This document shows positions 7,036-15,748 of a stretch of 38,454 bases of DNA, in pieces. The position numbers were made by a program, and so were the translations under genes. This stretch comes from a virus. The first letter of the stretch is position 1. Each line of letters begins with the position of its first letter. The stretch is from positions 1-38,454 of the IMG/VR virus record IMGVR_UViG_3300047444_000171. One strand, given 5' to 3'. The notes beneath the pieces were generated by a model that saw only the letters and a list, made by a program, of their open reading frames with translations, searched no databases and was not told the DNA's origin.

Positions 7036-9294
7036 TCAGCCCCCGATCCGCCGGTCCAGCAGCACGTCTTCCCAGGTCGCGAACTTGTTGAGGACGTCCT
7101 GCCAGGTCGCGCTCTCGGTGTCGATGTCCTGCCAGGTGCGGCCCGCCGAGCCTGCGACACCGATCTGGGTGGGCATGTCGACTTCCTTGAGCGGAAGCGT
7201 CCAGGTCCGGATCGGGTCGGAGGCGATCCCGCCGCCGCGTGCCGCGGTGGTCTGGCCGACGACGACGTACATGTCGGAGACGCCGTTGCCGGGCGCGACC
7301 TGCCACAGCAGGACGTTCCCGGTGTCCAGCAGCCAGTCCAGGGCGATGCGTTCGGCGTCGGACTGGGTAAAGACCTGGAGGTCGCCTTCCTGGCCGCCGC
7401 GCACGTCGGACAGGACCACCGGGTTACGCCGGCCCCGGACGCGCAGCACGGACTGGGTGATGTTGCGCTGCCAGTCCGGCCCCTTCGCAACCATGATCTT
7501 CAGGTTGCGCTGCGGGCTGGACGGGTCCTTCAGCCACGCGTACTGCGGGTCCGGGTTGGCGAGGGTGACGGTCTGCGAGGTGCGCTGTTCGATCAGGGTG
7601 CCGGTGGAATCGCGGGTCTCGACGTAGTAGAAGACGGCCGTGCCGAGCGGTGCTTCGTAGTCCTCGACGATCATCTCGGCGCCAGTGATGAGCTGGGACT
7701 GGATGAGCCCGGCGCTGCCGCGGACGAGGGTGCGGGTGCCGTCGGCGAGCTGGCGCCAGATGGTGATGTAGTCGCCGATCGACAGCTCGCGCAGCGTCAG
7801 GGTGATCGACGCGGTGTCGTTGTTGGTGGAGCCGTCGGCGGTCGCCTCGATCTGAGCCATGCTCGGCCACAGGCTGACCTGGTCGAGCCGGAGCACGCTG
7901 TTCGTCGCGGTCGCGGTCAGCGAGTACTCGACGGCCGCCTGCGTCGCGCCCGTCGGGGCGGTGAAACTGTCGTCGGTCTGCCACCAGTTGGGCGTTGGGG
8001 CCGCGCCGGAGGCGGAAGAGGTGGTGCCGAGGTCGGTGTTGGTGGCGGAGTACCAGCGCACCGAGCGGGTCCAGGTCCAGCCGCCCGCCGAGACGTTGGA
8101 GAACGTCTCCAGCCGGAACCCAGTCCCGGCGGCGCCTGCGGCCAGCGGGAACTTCGCCGAGCGGATCACCGACGTGGTCGCCGTGGTGGAGGTGACGGTT
8201 CCGCAGTAGGCGCCCCCGAAGAAGAAGGTGCCCCACGGTGTCGACCTGCTGACGACCGCGACGCCAGAGACGGTCGTCCAGCCTGCGACGCCCTGCTCGA
8301 AGGAGAAGTCGGCGTAGGGCAGGATGCTGCCGGTGTGCACCTTCGGGGCCGTCGTGATGACGACTCCGTCGGCGCGCACGACCTGTGCCGCTGTGCCGGC
8401 GGTGATACCGATGGCCACGTCGCAGCTGGCAGTGCCGGCCGGGGCGACCGCCGAGACGAACTGCCGGTACCAGCCGGTGCCGGGCGCGGACAGGTTCGAG
8501 CGGGTCGCGGACAGCTGGGTGCCTACCGCGTTCTGGTAGCGCAGCTCGATCCAGCAGGTCGAGCCCGAGGTGGGCGGATTGATGTAGGCGTAGGCGAAGT
8601 ACTCGGTCCCGGCTGATGCCGCGGGCCAGTCGGTCGTGCGGGTCCAGGCGTCCCCGTTGGCAGTGACGGTCATTGCCAGCACCTGGCCGCCTGCCAGGTA
8701 GTTGTCGACGGCCCAGGACACCATCGGGGTCTGGACGGCGATGGTGCAGTTCTGCTCGTTGAGCCAGTCCCCGATGCCGCGTTCCATCGTCTCGGTGGAG
8801 AACGCGAACATGTTGCCGGTGGTGCGGATGGGGAAACCGAAGTACACGTTCTCGAAGTAGTTGATCACTCCGGCGGCGCCGGGAGTCATCGCCGAGACGA
8901 CGACCTGCGCGGAGGCCGCGTTCGTCGGGGGGATCGCGGCCACGGCGATCCGGTGCCACGTCGCCGACGCCGACGACGTGGTCACCGACCACGAAATGCT
9001 GATCTCCGTGTTCGCGGCGGTCAGCCAGCGGATTCCGATCCGCTCCGGGACCGTTGCACCGGACGCGTCGGCGAAAGCTTCGTACTCGTAGTCCTGGTCA
9101 GTGACCACCGGGTAGGAGGCGACGGTGCGGGCCTGCATCTCTCCCGCCGCCGACGAGGTGAGCTTGAGGCAGCCGTCCCCGTTCCGGCCGCCGCTGCCCA
9201 GACCGATGGTGCAGTTGGTCTTGGCTACCCAGCCGCTCGTGTTGGGGTCGATGGACTCGGTGACCGAGGACAGGAAGTTGCCGGGGATCGCCAC
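7036..9294 (-). CDS. Large minor tail protein with carbohydrate-binding-like domains
   Basis: A 752-residue protein. The GTG at 9294 is chosen because GGAGGTAACT precedes it and it lies two bases after the tape-measure stop. The open frame upstream of it is only an antisense-like shadow of the tape measure. At least three beta-sandwich units of about 150 residues occupy residues 1-480, each with Trp/Tyr-rich strands of the kind seen in carbohydrate-binding modules (for example the NYFENVYFG and RLDQVSLWPS endings). Residues about 490-752 form a tail-tip domain ending TWEDVLLDRRIGG. It follows the tape measure, the usual place for a distal tail or baseplate protein. Binding of cell-wall sugars is inference. 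Confidence 0.78.
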   Translation of the reverse strand: MAIPGNFLSSVTESIDPNTSGWVAKTNCTIGLGSGGRNGDGCLKLTSSAAGEMQARTVASYPVVTDQDYEYEAFADASGATVPERIGIRWLTAANTEISISWSVTTSSASATWHRIAVAAIPPTNAASAQVVVSAMTPGAAGVINYFENVYFGFPIRTTGNMFAFSTETMERGIGDWLNEQNCTIAVQTPMVSWAVDNYLAGGQVLAMTVTANGDAWTRTTDWPAASAGTEYFAYAYINPPTSGSTCWIELRYQNAVGTQLSATRSNLSAPGTGWYRQFVSAVAPAGTASCDVAIGITAGTAAQVVRADGVVITTAPKVHTGSILPYADFSFEQGVAGWTTVSGVAVVSRSTPWGTFFFGGAYCGTVTSTTATTSVIRSAKFPLAAGAAGTGFRLETFSNVSAGGWTWTRSVRWYSATNTDLGTTSSASGAAPTPNWWQTDDSFTAPTGATQAAVEYSLTATATNSVLRLDQVSLWPSMAQIEATADGSTNNDTASITLTLRELSIGDYITIWRQLADGTRTLVRGSAGLIQSQLITGAEMIVEDYEAPLGTAVFYYVETRDSTGTLIEQRTSQTVTLANPDPQYAWLKDPSSPQRNLKIMVAKGPDWQRNITQSVLRVRGRRNPVVLSDVRGGQEGDLQVFTQSDAERIALDWLLDTGNVLLWQVAPGNGVSDMYVVVGQTTAARGGGIASDPIRTWTLPLKEVDMPTQIGVAGSAGRTWQDIDTESATWQDVLNKFATWEDVLLDRRIGG

Positions 9295-9296
9295 AG

Positions 9297-12200
9297 TTAC
9301 CTCCGTCCGGCGGCGAGCGTGGCCGTCAGGCTGCCGATCTGCTGATGGACCTCGCCCCGCACGTGGCCGAGGAAGGTGCCGCTGTCGAGGTAGAGGTCGC
9401 CCTCGAACACCCCGCCGCCCGGGGAGGGGTCGGCGGCCAGCCGCACCAGAGCGTTGGCCTGCTGTGTCGTGAACACCGGCTCGGGCCTGCCCGTGCCGTT
9501 GTAGGCGAGGTTCATGCCGGGCTGGAGGTAGCCGCCACTGTCGTAGCCGTGCCCTTGGCCGAGGAACGACAAGGACGGCCCGTAGGTATGTTTGGCGTAG
9601 TTGAGCGCGGCCAGCAGGTTGTCGTAGCCGTTGAAGATGTCGCCGTGACCAGGGAACTTGTAGGCGTTGAACGTGGCGCTGATCGTCTGCATGAGGCCCT
9701 TGGCGAGGTCTCCGGTGATGTTGTTGATGTCGCCGATGTTGCCCTGGACCGCACGCTCGTTGCCGCCGGACTCGGTCTCGATCTGCCGCAGGATCCGGGC
9801 GACCATGTCCGGGCTTGTCGATAGGCCGTTCGCCGCGAGGGCCTGAATGACCTGAGGTGTCCACCGGGTCACGCCGGAGCCGGACGGGGCGCCGACGCCG
9901 CCTCCGCCCGAGCCGCCGCCGAAGAACGATCCGACCGACGACACCGCACTGACGATCTTGTCTTTGAGGCCGCCGACGATCTTGATCGGGAACTGGGTGA
10001 TCACCTTGCCCATCGGGAACGTGCCGACACCGTCGGCGACCTTGGACAGGATCGGCTTGACGAGGTCGGTCCAGATTTTCGACGGGTTGGCAATGAGGTC
10101 GGCGCCCTTCGCCGCCCAGTCGATGCCGGTGCCGACGACGTCGCCGACGGTGTCCTTGGTCCAGTTCCAGGCGGACTTGAGGCCGCCGAGGATGCCGCCG
10201 TCGTCCATGAGCTGGGTGCCCGCCGCGGCGTGCAGGGCGAGCGCCCGGTCCCGATACTTGGGGTCGGTGGGGATGACGTACTCGGGGTAGGCGGGATTGC
10301 CCTCGCCGACGATGGCGGTGGGCCGGTTCGTGACCATCGGTCGGGCCGGACCCCAGCCGGGGGCGAGCGTGCCACCGGCAGCCAGGAGCTGGGGCGCGTC
10401 GGGAAGTTTGCCGAGGCCGACAAAGCCGGCGACCTTGTCCCAGACCGCTTTGATGCCGTTGGTGTACACCCACTTGATCACGAAGTTGACGGGCGCCTTC
10501 GTCAGATCGACGATCTTGCCCCAGGCCACACCGATCGCGTCCTTCGCGGCGCCGAAGGCCTCACCGACCAGCCCGACCGCCGACTTGATGCTGTCGAACA
10601 CGGGCTTCAGCCCGTGGTCATACAGCCAGGTCGCGGCCGAGGCGATCCCGCTGAACACGGGCTGGATGGCGTTCTGCCACAGCCACGTGGCCACAGCCGC
10701 GATACCGCGGAACGCGGGAGCCAGGGCGTTGTTCCACAACCACATGCCGATGGAGGCCACGAGCTGGAACTCGGCGACCATCAGATCGAAGTACGGCTTG
10801 ATCATGTTCTGGTAGAGCCAGACCGCAACCGTGGCAATGCCGCTGAAAGCGGGCTGAATGGCGTTCTGCCACAGCCAGGTAGCGATGCTGCCGACCCACT
10901 TGAAGCCATCGACGAGATAGGCCAGATAGGGCCTGAGCCCCTGGTTCCACAGCCACGTCGCGCCAGTGGCGATAGCCCGGAAAGCGGGGCCGATCGCGAC
11001 ATCCCACAACCAGGACGCGATGGCACCGACGGCACGGAACGCGAGGATCAGGGGCGTGATCAGGACGACGAAAATGATCGCGAACAGGATCCGGGCACCC
11101 AAAGAGATCGCGTTCCACACGGGCTGGAGAACGTTCTGCCACAGCCACACCGCCGCCGTCCCCACCGCATGGACCGCCACGACGAGTGCGTTGAACACCG
11201 GCTTGAGCACGTTGTTCCAGGCCCACAGTGCTGCGGTCCGGATGGCCAGCCAGGTGAGCTGTACGACGATGCGGAAATTGGTCCAGTGGTTGTAGGCGTA
11301 GATGACCGCCACGACCAGCGCCACAACCGCCGTGATGATCAGCCCGATCGGGTTGGCACGCATCGCCACGTTCAGCGCCCACGTCGCGATGGTCCACAGG
11401 CGGGTCGCGACCAGCACCAGATACATGCCCTGAACGAGCCACGGCAGGGTGGTGGCCACTGAGGCGATCCCGCGCGCGAGAGCCCCCAGGATCACCAGCG
11501 CCGGGCCGGACAGAGGCGACAGGGCGTGGGAGACCTGGAACAGGGCAGCCGCGACATCGCGCAGAGTGCCCGCCAGGACCGGAGCCATCCGGGAGGCGTA
11601 GGCCAGGAACTGCTCGAACGCCGGCGAACCCTTCAGCCCCGCAGCCCAGTTGGCGAAGCGGGCGGTGAGGGCACCGAAGCGGGCGCCGAACTCGGCCAGG
11701 TGTGGCAGGAAGGCGTCGATGATGCCGACCATGCCTTTGAAGATGTTGCCGAACCCGACACCCAGGCCGAGGATCGCAGGAGTCACCGAGGTAGCGAGAT
11801 CCTGCTTGAACGTCTTCCACCACGGACTGCGGAATCCGACCGACGCGCGGTCCTGCAGAACCTTGATGGCCGTCGCCGCCGCCAGGACGAACGGGGTCAG
11901 CGACGGCAGGGCCGCCCGCAGGCCGAGGATCGCCCGCGTGAAGATCCCCATCACCTGCGGCTGCAGGCTCACCGACCAGGCCTTGAACGCATCCCGCAGC
12001 GACAGGAACGCAGTGAACGTGCCGCGCGCCGCCGGGGTCAGCTTGTCCAGGGCCTGCTGATACTGGGCCTGCGCGACGGCAGCCTGATTCACACCCCCGG
12101 CCGCTGAAGCGGACGCGGAGGCAATCGAGCGCTGAGCCGAGGCGATGGAGTCTGCCGCCTGAGCCTGGGCCTGCGCTGCGGCACGCTCCGAGTCGGCGAC

Positions 12201-14105
12201 CTTCTGCTGGGCGTCCGAGATGGCGCGGGCGTTGGCGACCGCCGTGCGGGCCTGCTCGTCCTGGGCGTCCTTCAGTGCCCGGGTGCGGTCGGCGACCTGC
12301 TGCTGCGCCTGGGCGAGCTGGTTCTGGGCGTTCTTGACGCCGGTCGAGCCGTCGACCCCCGCCTTGTTCGCGGCGGTCGTCTGGTCCTGGAGGCGCTTGA
12401 CCTGGGTGCCCTGCTCTTTGAGGTGCTGGACGGCCTGGTCGTAGGTGAGCTGCGCCTGCTCGCGCTGCAGGGCGGTCGCGTTCGGATTGTTCTGGATGGC
12501 GTGCAGCGCCGCCGTGGCTTGCTGGACCTGAATGACCGCGTCACGCTGCGACAACTGGCTGTCGATCAGCTGATTGTTGAGGTCCTCCAGGTCGAGGACG
12601 GCCTGTTTGCGGGCGGCCGTCAGGTCCAGCTGCGCCTTGGCGGCGTCCTTCTGCGCCTGAGTGAGGGCCCGTTCGGCGTCCTGAACGGCCCGCTCGGCCT
12701 GCTGTGTTTTCAGGGCGGCCTGCTGGACGGCGTCACCGACGGCCCGCTTGGCCAGCGCCACCTGCTCGCTTGCCTGCGCGATCTGCACTGCGCCGTTGCG
12801 CTCCGCCGCCGCCAGCGCTTGCTGTGCTCCCGCCGCCTGCAAAGCCTTCGATGCACCCTGGGATGCCGCCTGGTTGCCCTTGAGGCTGGCGTTGGTGGCC
12901 GCATCCTGAGCGGCCTTCTGCGCCTGCAGCGCGCCTGAGATTCCCGCGAAAGCAGGGAGTGCCACCGCCGCAAGCGCGCCGACGCCGACACCAGCCGCCA
13001 CGACCGCGGACGTGAACAGACCGACTCCGGCCGCCAGCACGGGGAAGGCAGGCAGCGCGGCTAGAGCTCCGATCGCGAGCGTCAGCTGAAACACGGCCGA
13101 CAGGGCACCCGAGGTGTCGATGTCGATCCGCGCGGTGTCCCCGTCGAGCCCTGCCACCATGGCCTGAATCGCAGCGAGACGGGCCTGGGCCGCTGCCGCG
13201 TCCACGCGCACCGCGATGTCCGCGTCGCTGGCCGACAGCCGGGCGAGGCGGGCCTGGATCTCGTCGATCCGCGCCAGCGCCGTCGCCGCATCGATGTCGA
13301 TGCCGATGCGCTCTTCCTTCAGAGCAGTCAACTGGGCGCGCAGGGAAGCAATTTCCGCCTGGGCCGGGCCGGTGTCCGCATCGATATTGATGTTGGGCAG
13401 GGTCGCCTCGGCCTCGGCAACCGCCGCCCGCACCCGCTGCCCGAGCAGCCCGTCCGTCTCCAGACGGATGGTGCCGGGATTAGCGGAGATGCGGTCGATT
13501 TCCTCACGGACCGCAGCGAGGTCGGCGCGAGCCTTCGCCGTGTCCGCACGAACTGTGACGTTCGGGTGCGAGGCGCCGAGCCGGCGCAGCTCTTCGTCGA
13601 TGTCGTCAATCTCGGTGCGCGCCACCTGGGCGTCGATGTCGATGCCGATGTGTTTGCTGGCGAGGGCCTCCATGCGGGCCCGCAGCGCCTGCAGATCCGC
13701 GTCGGCCTCCGACGTGTCTGCATCGATGTTGACCTTCGGCAGCGATTTGAACGCCGCCTCCAGGCGCGCCTTCATTGCGCGGGCGAAAGCGCCGCCCGTG
13801 TCGTCGCCCTGCTTGGTCGCAGCAGGCCGCGCTGTCTGTCCGCCCTGGGTGACGCCGTCCCGGATGGCGTTACGGATCGCCACGGTGACACGGGCGGCGA
13901 TCTGCGCCCCGATCTCTTCACCGATCCGGAGCCCGACGTCGGCGATCTGCGCCTGCATCGCCGGGCCGAAGCTGCGCCCAGCCGCCTTGCCGGCATCCTC
14001 GCCGGCCTTGGTGGCGGCCGGTACGAGCCCATCGCGCAGCCGCTGGTAGATCCCCTGCGTGTTGGGAACAACATCGACCTCGACCGAGCCGACACTGATC
14101 GCCAC
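9297..14105 (-). CDS. Tail tape measure protein with lytic-transglycosylase-like domain
   Basis: A 1602-residue protein, the largest gene. Residues 1-105 begin MAISVGSVEVDVVPNTQG, a typical tape-measure start. About 105-330 hold repeated short beta-alpha units with the signature IDIDA. About 340-390 is a long hydrophobic stretch. About 395-690 is an Ala/Gln-rich coiled coil. About 885-1022 has further membrane-like segments. About 950-1170 holds Trp-rich repeats of the form TWLWQNAIQPAF. About 1410-1545 contains IETESGGN and KGLMQTI, the Glu and glycine-rich motifs of soluble lytic transglycosylases. It sets tail length (about 240 nm at 0.15 nm per residue) and probably opens the cell wall during DNA entry. 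The GTG start lies inside a hairpin. Confidence 0.93.
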   Translation of the reverse strand: MAISVGSVEVDVVPNTQGIYQRLRDGLVPAATKAGEDAGKAAGRSFGPAMQAQIADVGLRIGEEIGAQIAARVTVAIRNAIRDGVTQGGQTARPAATKQGDDTGGAFARAMKARLEAAFKSLPKVNIDADTSEADADLQALRARMEALASKHIGIDIDAQVARTEIDDIDEELRRLGASHPNVTVRADTAKARADLAAVREEIDRISANPGTIRLETDGLLGQRVRAAVAEAEATLPNINIDADTGPAQAEIASLRAQLTALKEERIGIDIDAATALARIDEIQARLARLSASDADIAVRVDAAAAQARLAAIQAMVAGLDGDTARIDIDTSGALSAVFQLTLAIGALAALPAFPVLAAGVGLFTSAVVAAGVGVGALAAVALPAFAGISGALQAQKAAQDAATNASLKGNQAASQGASKALQAAGAQQALAAAERNGAVQIAQASEQVALAKRAVGDAVQQAALKTQQAERAVQDAERALTQAQKDAAKAQLDLTAARKQAVLDLEDLNNQLIDSQLSQRDAVIQVQQATAALHAIQNNPNATALQREQAQLTYDQAVQHLKEQGTQVKRLQDQTTAANKAGVDGSTGVKNAQNQLAQAQQQVADRTRALKDAQDEQARTAVANARAISDAQQKVADSERAAAQAQAQAADSIASAQRSIASASASAAGGVNQAAVAQAQYQQALDKLTPAARGTFTAFLSLRDAFKAWSVSLQPQVMGIFTRAILGLRAALPSLTPFVLAAATAIKVLQDRASVGFRSPWWKTFKQDLATSVTPAILGLGVGFGNIFKGMVGIIDAFLPHLAEFGARFGALTARFANWAAGLKGSPAFEQFLAYASRMAPVLAGTLRDVAAALFQVSHALSPLSGPALVILGALARGIASVATTLPWLVQGMYLVLVATRLWTIATWALNVAMRANPIGLIITAVVALVVAVIYAYNHWTNFRIVVQLTWLAIRTAALWAWNNVLKPVFNALVVAVHAVGTAAVWLWQNVLQPVWNAISLGARILFAIIFVVLITPLILAFRAVGAIASWLWDVAIGPAFRAIATGATWLWNQGLRPYLAYLVDGFKWVGSIATWLWQNAIQPAFSGIATVAVWLYQNMIKPYFDLMVAEFQLVASIGMWLWNNALAPAFRGIAAVATWLWQNAIQPVFSGIASAATWLYDHGLKPVFDSIKSAVGLVGEAFGAAKDAIGVAWGKIVDLTKAPVNFVIKWVYTNGIKAVWDKVAGFVGLGKLPDAPQLLAAGGTLAPGWGPARPMVTNRPTAIVGEGNPAYPEYVIPTDPKYRDRALALHAAAGTQLMDDGGILGGLKSAWNWTKDTVGDVVGTGIDWAAKGADLIANPSKIWTDLVKPILSKVADGVGTFPMGKVITQFPIKIVGGLKDKIVSAVSSVGSFFGGGSGGGGVGAPSGSGVTRWTPQVIQALAANGLSTSPDMVARILRQIETESGGNERAVQGNIGDINNITGDLAKGLMQTISATFNAYKFPGHGDIFNGYDNLLAALNYAKHTYGPSLSFLGQGHGYDSGGYLQPGMNLAYNGTGRPEPVFTTQQANALVRLAADPSPGGGVFEGDLYLDSGTFLGHVRGEVHQQIGSLTATLAAGRR

Positions 14106-14122
14106 GGGAGCCTCCTCCCGTG
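14103..14122 (-). promoter_or_regulatory. Hairpin sequestering the tape-measure ribosome site and start
   Basis: On the minus strand CACGGGAG (14122-14115) pairs perfectly with CTCCCGTG (14110-14103) around GAGG. The Shine-Dalgarno bases GGGAGGAGG occupy the 5' arm and loop, and the GTG start (14105-14103) closes the 3' arm. The stop of the frameshifted tail chaperone is at 14129-14127, five bases before the stem. A ribosome finishing that product would melt the hairpin; one stopping at 14540 would not. This is an inference from sequence. Confidence 0.7.
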
Positions 14123-14126
14123 CGCG

Positions 14127-14585
14127 TCAGTCCGCGCCTCCGTTGATCAGCTGGAAGAGGCGTTCGTTGTCCGCCTCGGACAGAACAGGCCGCGCCCGCC
14201 GGGGCTTAGCGCCGGGGCGGCGCACCGGGACCGGCGGCTCAGGCCGGTCCTTGCTTTCGGTGTTGGCGCAGATGGTGATGTATTCAAGGCGGCGGACCGC
14301 GTCGAGGACGGCGGCGGTGAGCTGCTCCAGCTGTGACCAGCGGCCCTTCTCCGGCTCGCCCTTGTCGGCCTGTTCGGCAAGCTCGTCGTCATCCAGCTCG
14401 TTGCGCAGGGCGGTCATGGTGTGGGACTCGGGCGGCAGATGCTGAATCAGGACCCGGAGCCGTCGGGACGTCAACTGGCCGCGCCAATACTCCGCGATCT
14501 GGTCTTCACCGCGCGGGTAGTAGCGGGCGAGGTCGGCTTCTACCGCCTCCGCGTGCGCCTCGACGACCTGCTGGGTCCACGCGAC
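14127..14585 (-). CDS. Tail assembly chaperone, frameshifted C-terminal part (T)
   Basis: This reading frame supplies the C-terminal 152 residues of a chaperone fusion made by a -1 frameshift at 14585-14591. Reading begins VAWTQQVVEAHAEAVEADLA and continues through YYPRGEDQIAEYWRG and RLRVLIQHLPPES, a segment typical of second-frame tail chaperones in actinophages. It has no ribosome site and no good start of its own; the first possible start is a TTG near 14474. The fused protein is 283 residues. In siphoviruses the short and fused forms together coat the tape measure and recruit tail tube subunits. The C-terminus ends NERLFQLINGGAD, resembling that of the 27870-28100 protein. Confidence 0.82.
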   Translation of the reverse strand, partial: VAWTQQVVEAHAEAVEADLARYYPRGEDQIAEYWRGQLTSRRLRVLIQHLPPESHTMTALRNELDDDELAEQADKGEPEKGRWSQLEQLTAAVLDAVRRLEYITICANTESKDRPEPPVPVRRPGAKPRRARPVLSEADNERLFQLINGGAD

Positions 14586-14977
14586 TTTCCCGAGCTCTCA
14601 CCGGAAAGCTCGTTGGCGTCGACGACGAACTGATTGAAGTCCACGAGGGACGGGTCCACATCCTCGTACAGCTCGTAGTCGTCCTCGTGGAGGACGTCGG
14701 CCATGAATCCGTCGAGGTCGCCCGCGCGCAGCTTTCGCTGGGTGGACACGCGCCAGACGGTCGCCGGGACGACCCTCATGGGCTCGCCGGCGAGGCTCAC
14801 AGTGATGTGCCGCTGGGTTGCTTCCAGCTCCTGGGCCTCCGCCGCCGACATCGGCTCTTCGTCGTCGTCCTCGTATTCGTCGAGGTCGGGCTCGACCGGC
14901 GGGGCAGGCTTGGTGGTACGCCGCTGGACGGCGGTAGTGGGGCGCTTGCTGTTGTTGGTGCGGCTGTTCGTAGCCAT
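14540..14977 (-). CDS. Tail assembly chaperone, upstream frame (G)
   Basis: A 145-residue protein with a basic, low-complexity N-terminus, an acidic stretch (DLDEYEDDDEEPMSAAEAQE) and a folded domain (about 50-130) with ITVSLAGEPMRV and DLDGFMADVLHEDDYELYED. Position between the tail tube and tape measure genes and the acidic character match the G-type chaperone. The last 14 residues, after the slip site, are Ser/Arg-rich and look like out-of-frame read-on (GPSRSSRRTRRR). ATG at 14977 follows AGGAGG. Most ribosomes should stop at 14540; a minority shift into the downstream frame. Confidence 0.85.
   Translation of the reverse strand: MATNSRTNNSKRPTTAVQRRTTKPAPPVEPDLDEYEDDDEEPMSAAEAQELEATQRHITVSLAGEPMRVVPATVWRVSTQRKLRAGDLDGFMADVLHEDDYELYEDVDPSLVDFNQFVVDANELSGESSGKSRGPSRSSRRTRRR
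14585..14591 (-). promoter_or_regulatory. Programmed -1 frameshift site GGGAAAG
   Basis: In the chaperone frame the codons read TCG GGA AAG, so the heptamer is G GGA AAG, a canonical X XXY YYZ slip site. After slipping, the new frame stays open for 152 codons with a conserved chaperone-type sequence. A short hairpin, GACC (14577-14574) with GGTC (14568-14565), begins seven bases downstream, and a wider CGCGTG/CACGCG pairing encloses it. The combination matches the known tail-chaperone frameshift of siphoviruses. Confidence 0.88.
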
Positions 14978-15024
14978 GGGCGCGGGCCTCCTGGGTGCGC
15001 GGCGCGGGCAGGGAAGGGTGAAGT

Positions 15025-15066
15025 GGTGGACGGGCCGGGCCCGCGCCGACGGACGGCCCGCCCACC
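15025..15066 (-). terminator. Hairpin after the major tail protein gene
   Basis: A 12-bp stem with one G-U pair, GGTGGGCGGGCC with GGCCCGTCCACC on the minus strand, spans 15066-15025 with an 18-base loop. It lies 14 bases past the tail tube stop. There is no U-run, so it may be a partial terminator or a 3' stabiliser of the tail tube mRNA. Confidence 0.6.
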
Positions 15067-15079
15067 AGTCAGGGGTGGC

Positions 15080-15664
15080 TCAGGAGCCGGTGTACGCCGG
15101 CGTCGCGGGCACGTAGTCCTGGTGGTAGACCGTGTTTCCGGCCGCGTCCGGGTACGCGGTGATCGTCAGCTGATAGCCGCTCATCTCGGACTGCTTGAAC
15201 GTCACGTCGGCGCGGTCGGTGACCTCGCCCTGCGGCACGTAGAACCCCTTGATCGACGTGCCGTCCATGACGATGAAGTACCAGGCACGCCGGTCAGGCT
15301 GCGGGCTGGCGGTCTCGGCGTAGGTCGTCACGCCGCTCGCCGGGGCCAGGCTGGTCGCCGGGAGCCGGTACATCACCGACTGCACGGCGACACGCGCGGT
15401 CTCCCACAGGTCGCACTTGAACGTGCGGATGCTCTTGGTGATGGCGCGCCTGAACGGGCTCGTCAGACCCCAGGGGGTGAACTCCTGGCTGGCTTCGTCG
15501 AAGCCGTACACCAGGCCGTTGTCCGAGATGGCGCCGAGCGGCGCCCACGGCGACAGGGGCTGAGTCTGAGGCGTTGCAGGGGCTGCGGTGCCCAGGTCGG
15601 CGACCCAGCCGCCGCCGTTGGCGCCGACGAGCGCGAGATCGCTCGAACGCGTGATGTTGACCAT
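15080..15664 (-). CDS. Major tail (tube) protein
   Basis: A 194-residue protein. The start is ATG at 15664 (MVNITRSSDLALVGANGG) because GGAGA lies seven bases upstream. An in-frame ATG at 15682 falls next to the terminator and has no site. The sequence is beta-rich with the segments VRRAI-type RRAITKSIRTFKCDLWETAR and GTSIKGFYVPQGEVTDRADV, followed by YQLTITAYPDAAGNTVY, as in siphovirus tube proteins that stack as hexamers around the tape measure. It is flanked by a terminator upstream and a hairpin downstream, which would give it a separate high-level transcript. Position directly before the frameshifted chaperones supports the call. Confidence 0.87.
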   Translation of the reverse strand: MVNITRSSDLALVGANGGGWVADLGTAAPATPQTQPLSPWAPLGAISDNGLVYGFDEASQEFTPWGLTSPFRRAITKSIRTFKCDLWETARVAVQSVMYRLPATSLAPASGVTTYAETASPQPDRRAWYFIVMDGTSIKGFYVPQGEVTDRADVTFKQSEMSGYQLTITAYPDAAGNTVYHQDYVPATPAYTGS

Positions 15665-15687
15665 GGTTGGGTCTCCAGACATGCGAA

Positions 15688-15707
15688 GACCCCGCACTGG
15701 CGGGGTC
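15688..15707 (-). terminator. Hairpin terminator upstream of the major tail protein gene
   Basis: GACCCCGC (15688-15695) pairs perfectly with GCGGGGTC (15700-15707) around a four-base loop. On the minus strand it is followed by TTCGCATG. It sits between the tail terminator gene (stop 15749) and the tail tube gene. The same GGGGTC-TT(T)CG ending is used by the elements at 391-422 and 36209-36243. Confidence 0.7.
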
Positions 15708-15748
15708 ACGGGGAACAGGGAACGGACCCGGCGCGGGCCTGTCAGCGG

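Noticed and set aside
9295-10473. N-terminal extension of the large minor tail protein up to 10473.
   Set aside because: It overlaps the tape measure in another frame and lacks protein-like composition. GTG 9294 with GGAGGTAACT is the better start.
14127-14474. The downstream chaperone frame as an independent gene from 14474.
   Set aside because: The first start is a TTG without a ribosome site, and the frame carries conserved-looking sequence upstream to the slip site, so it is part of a fusion.
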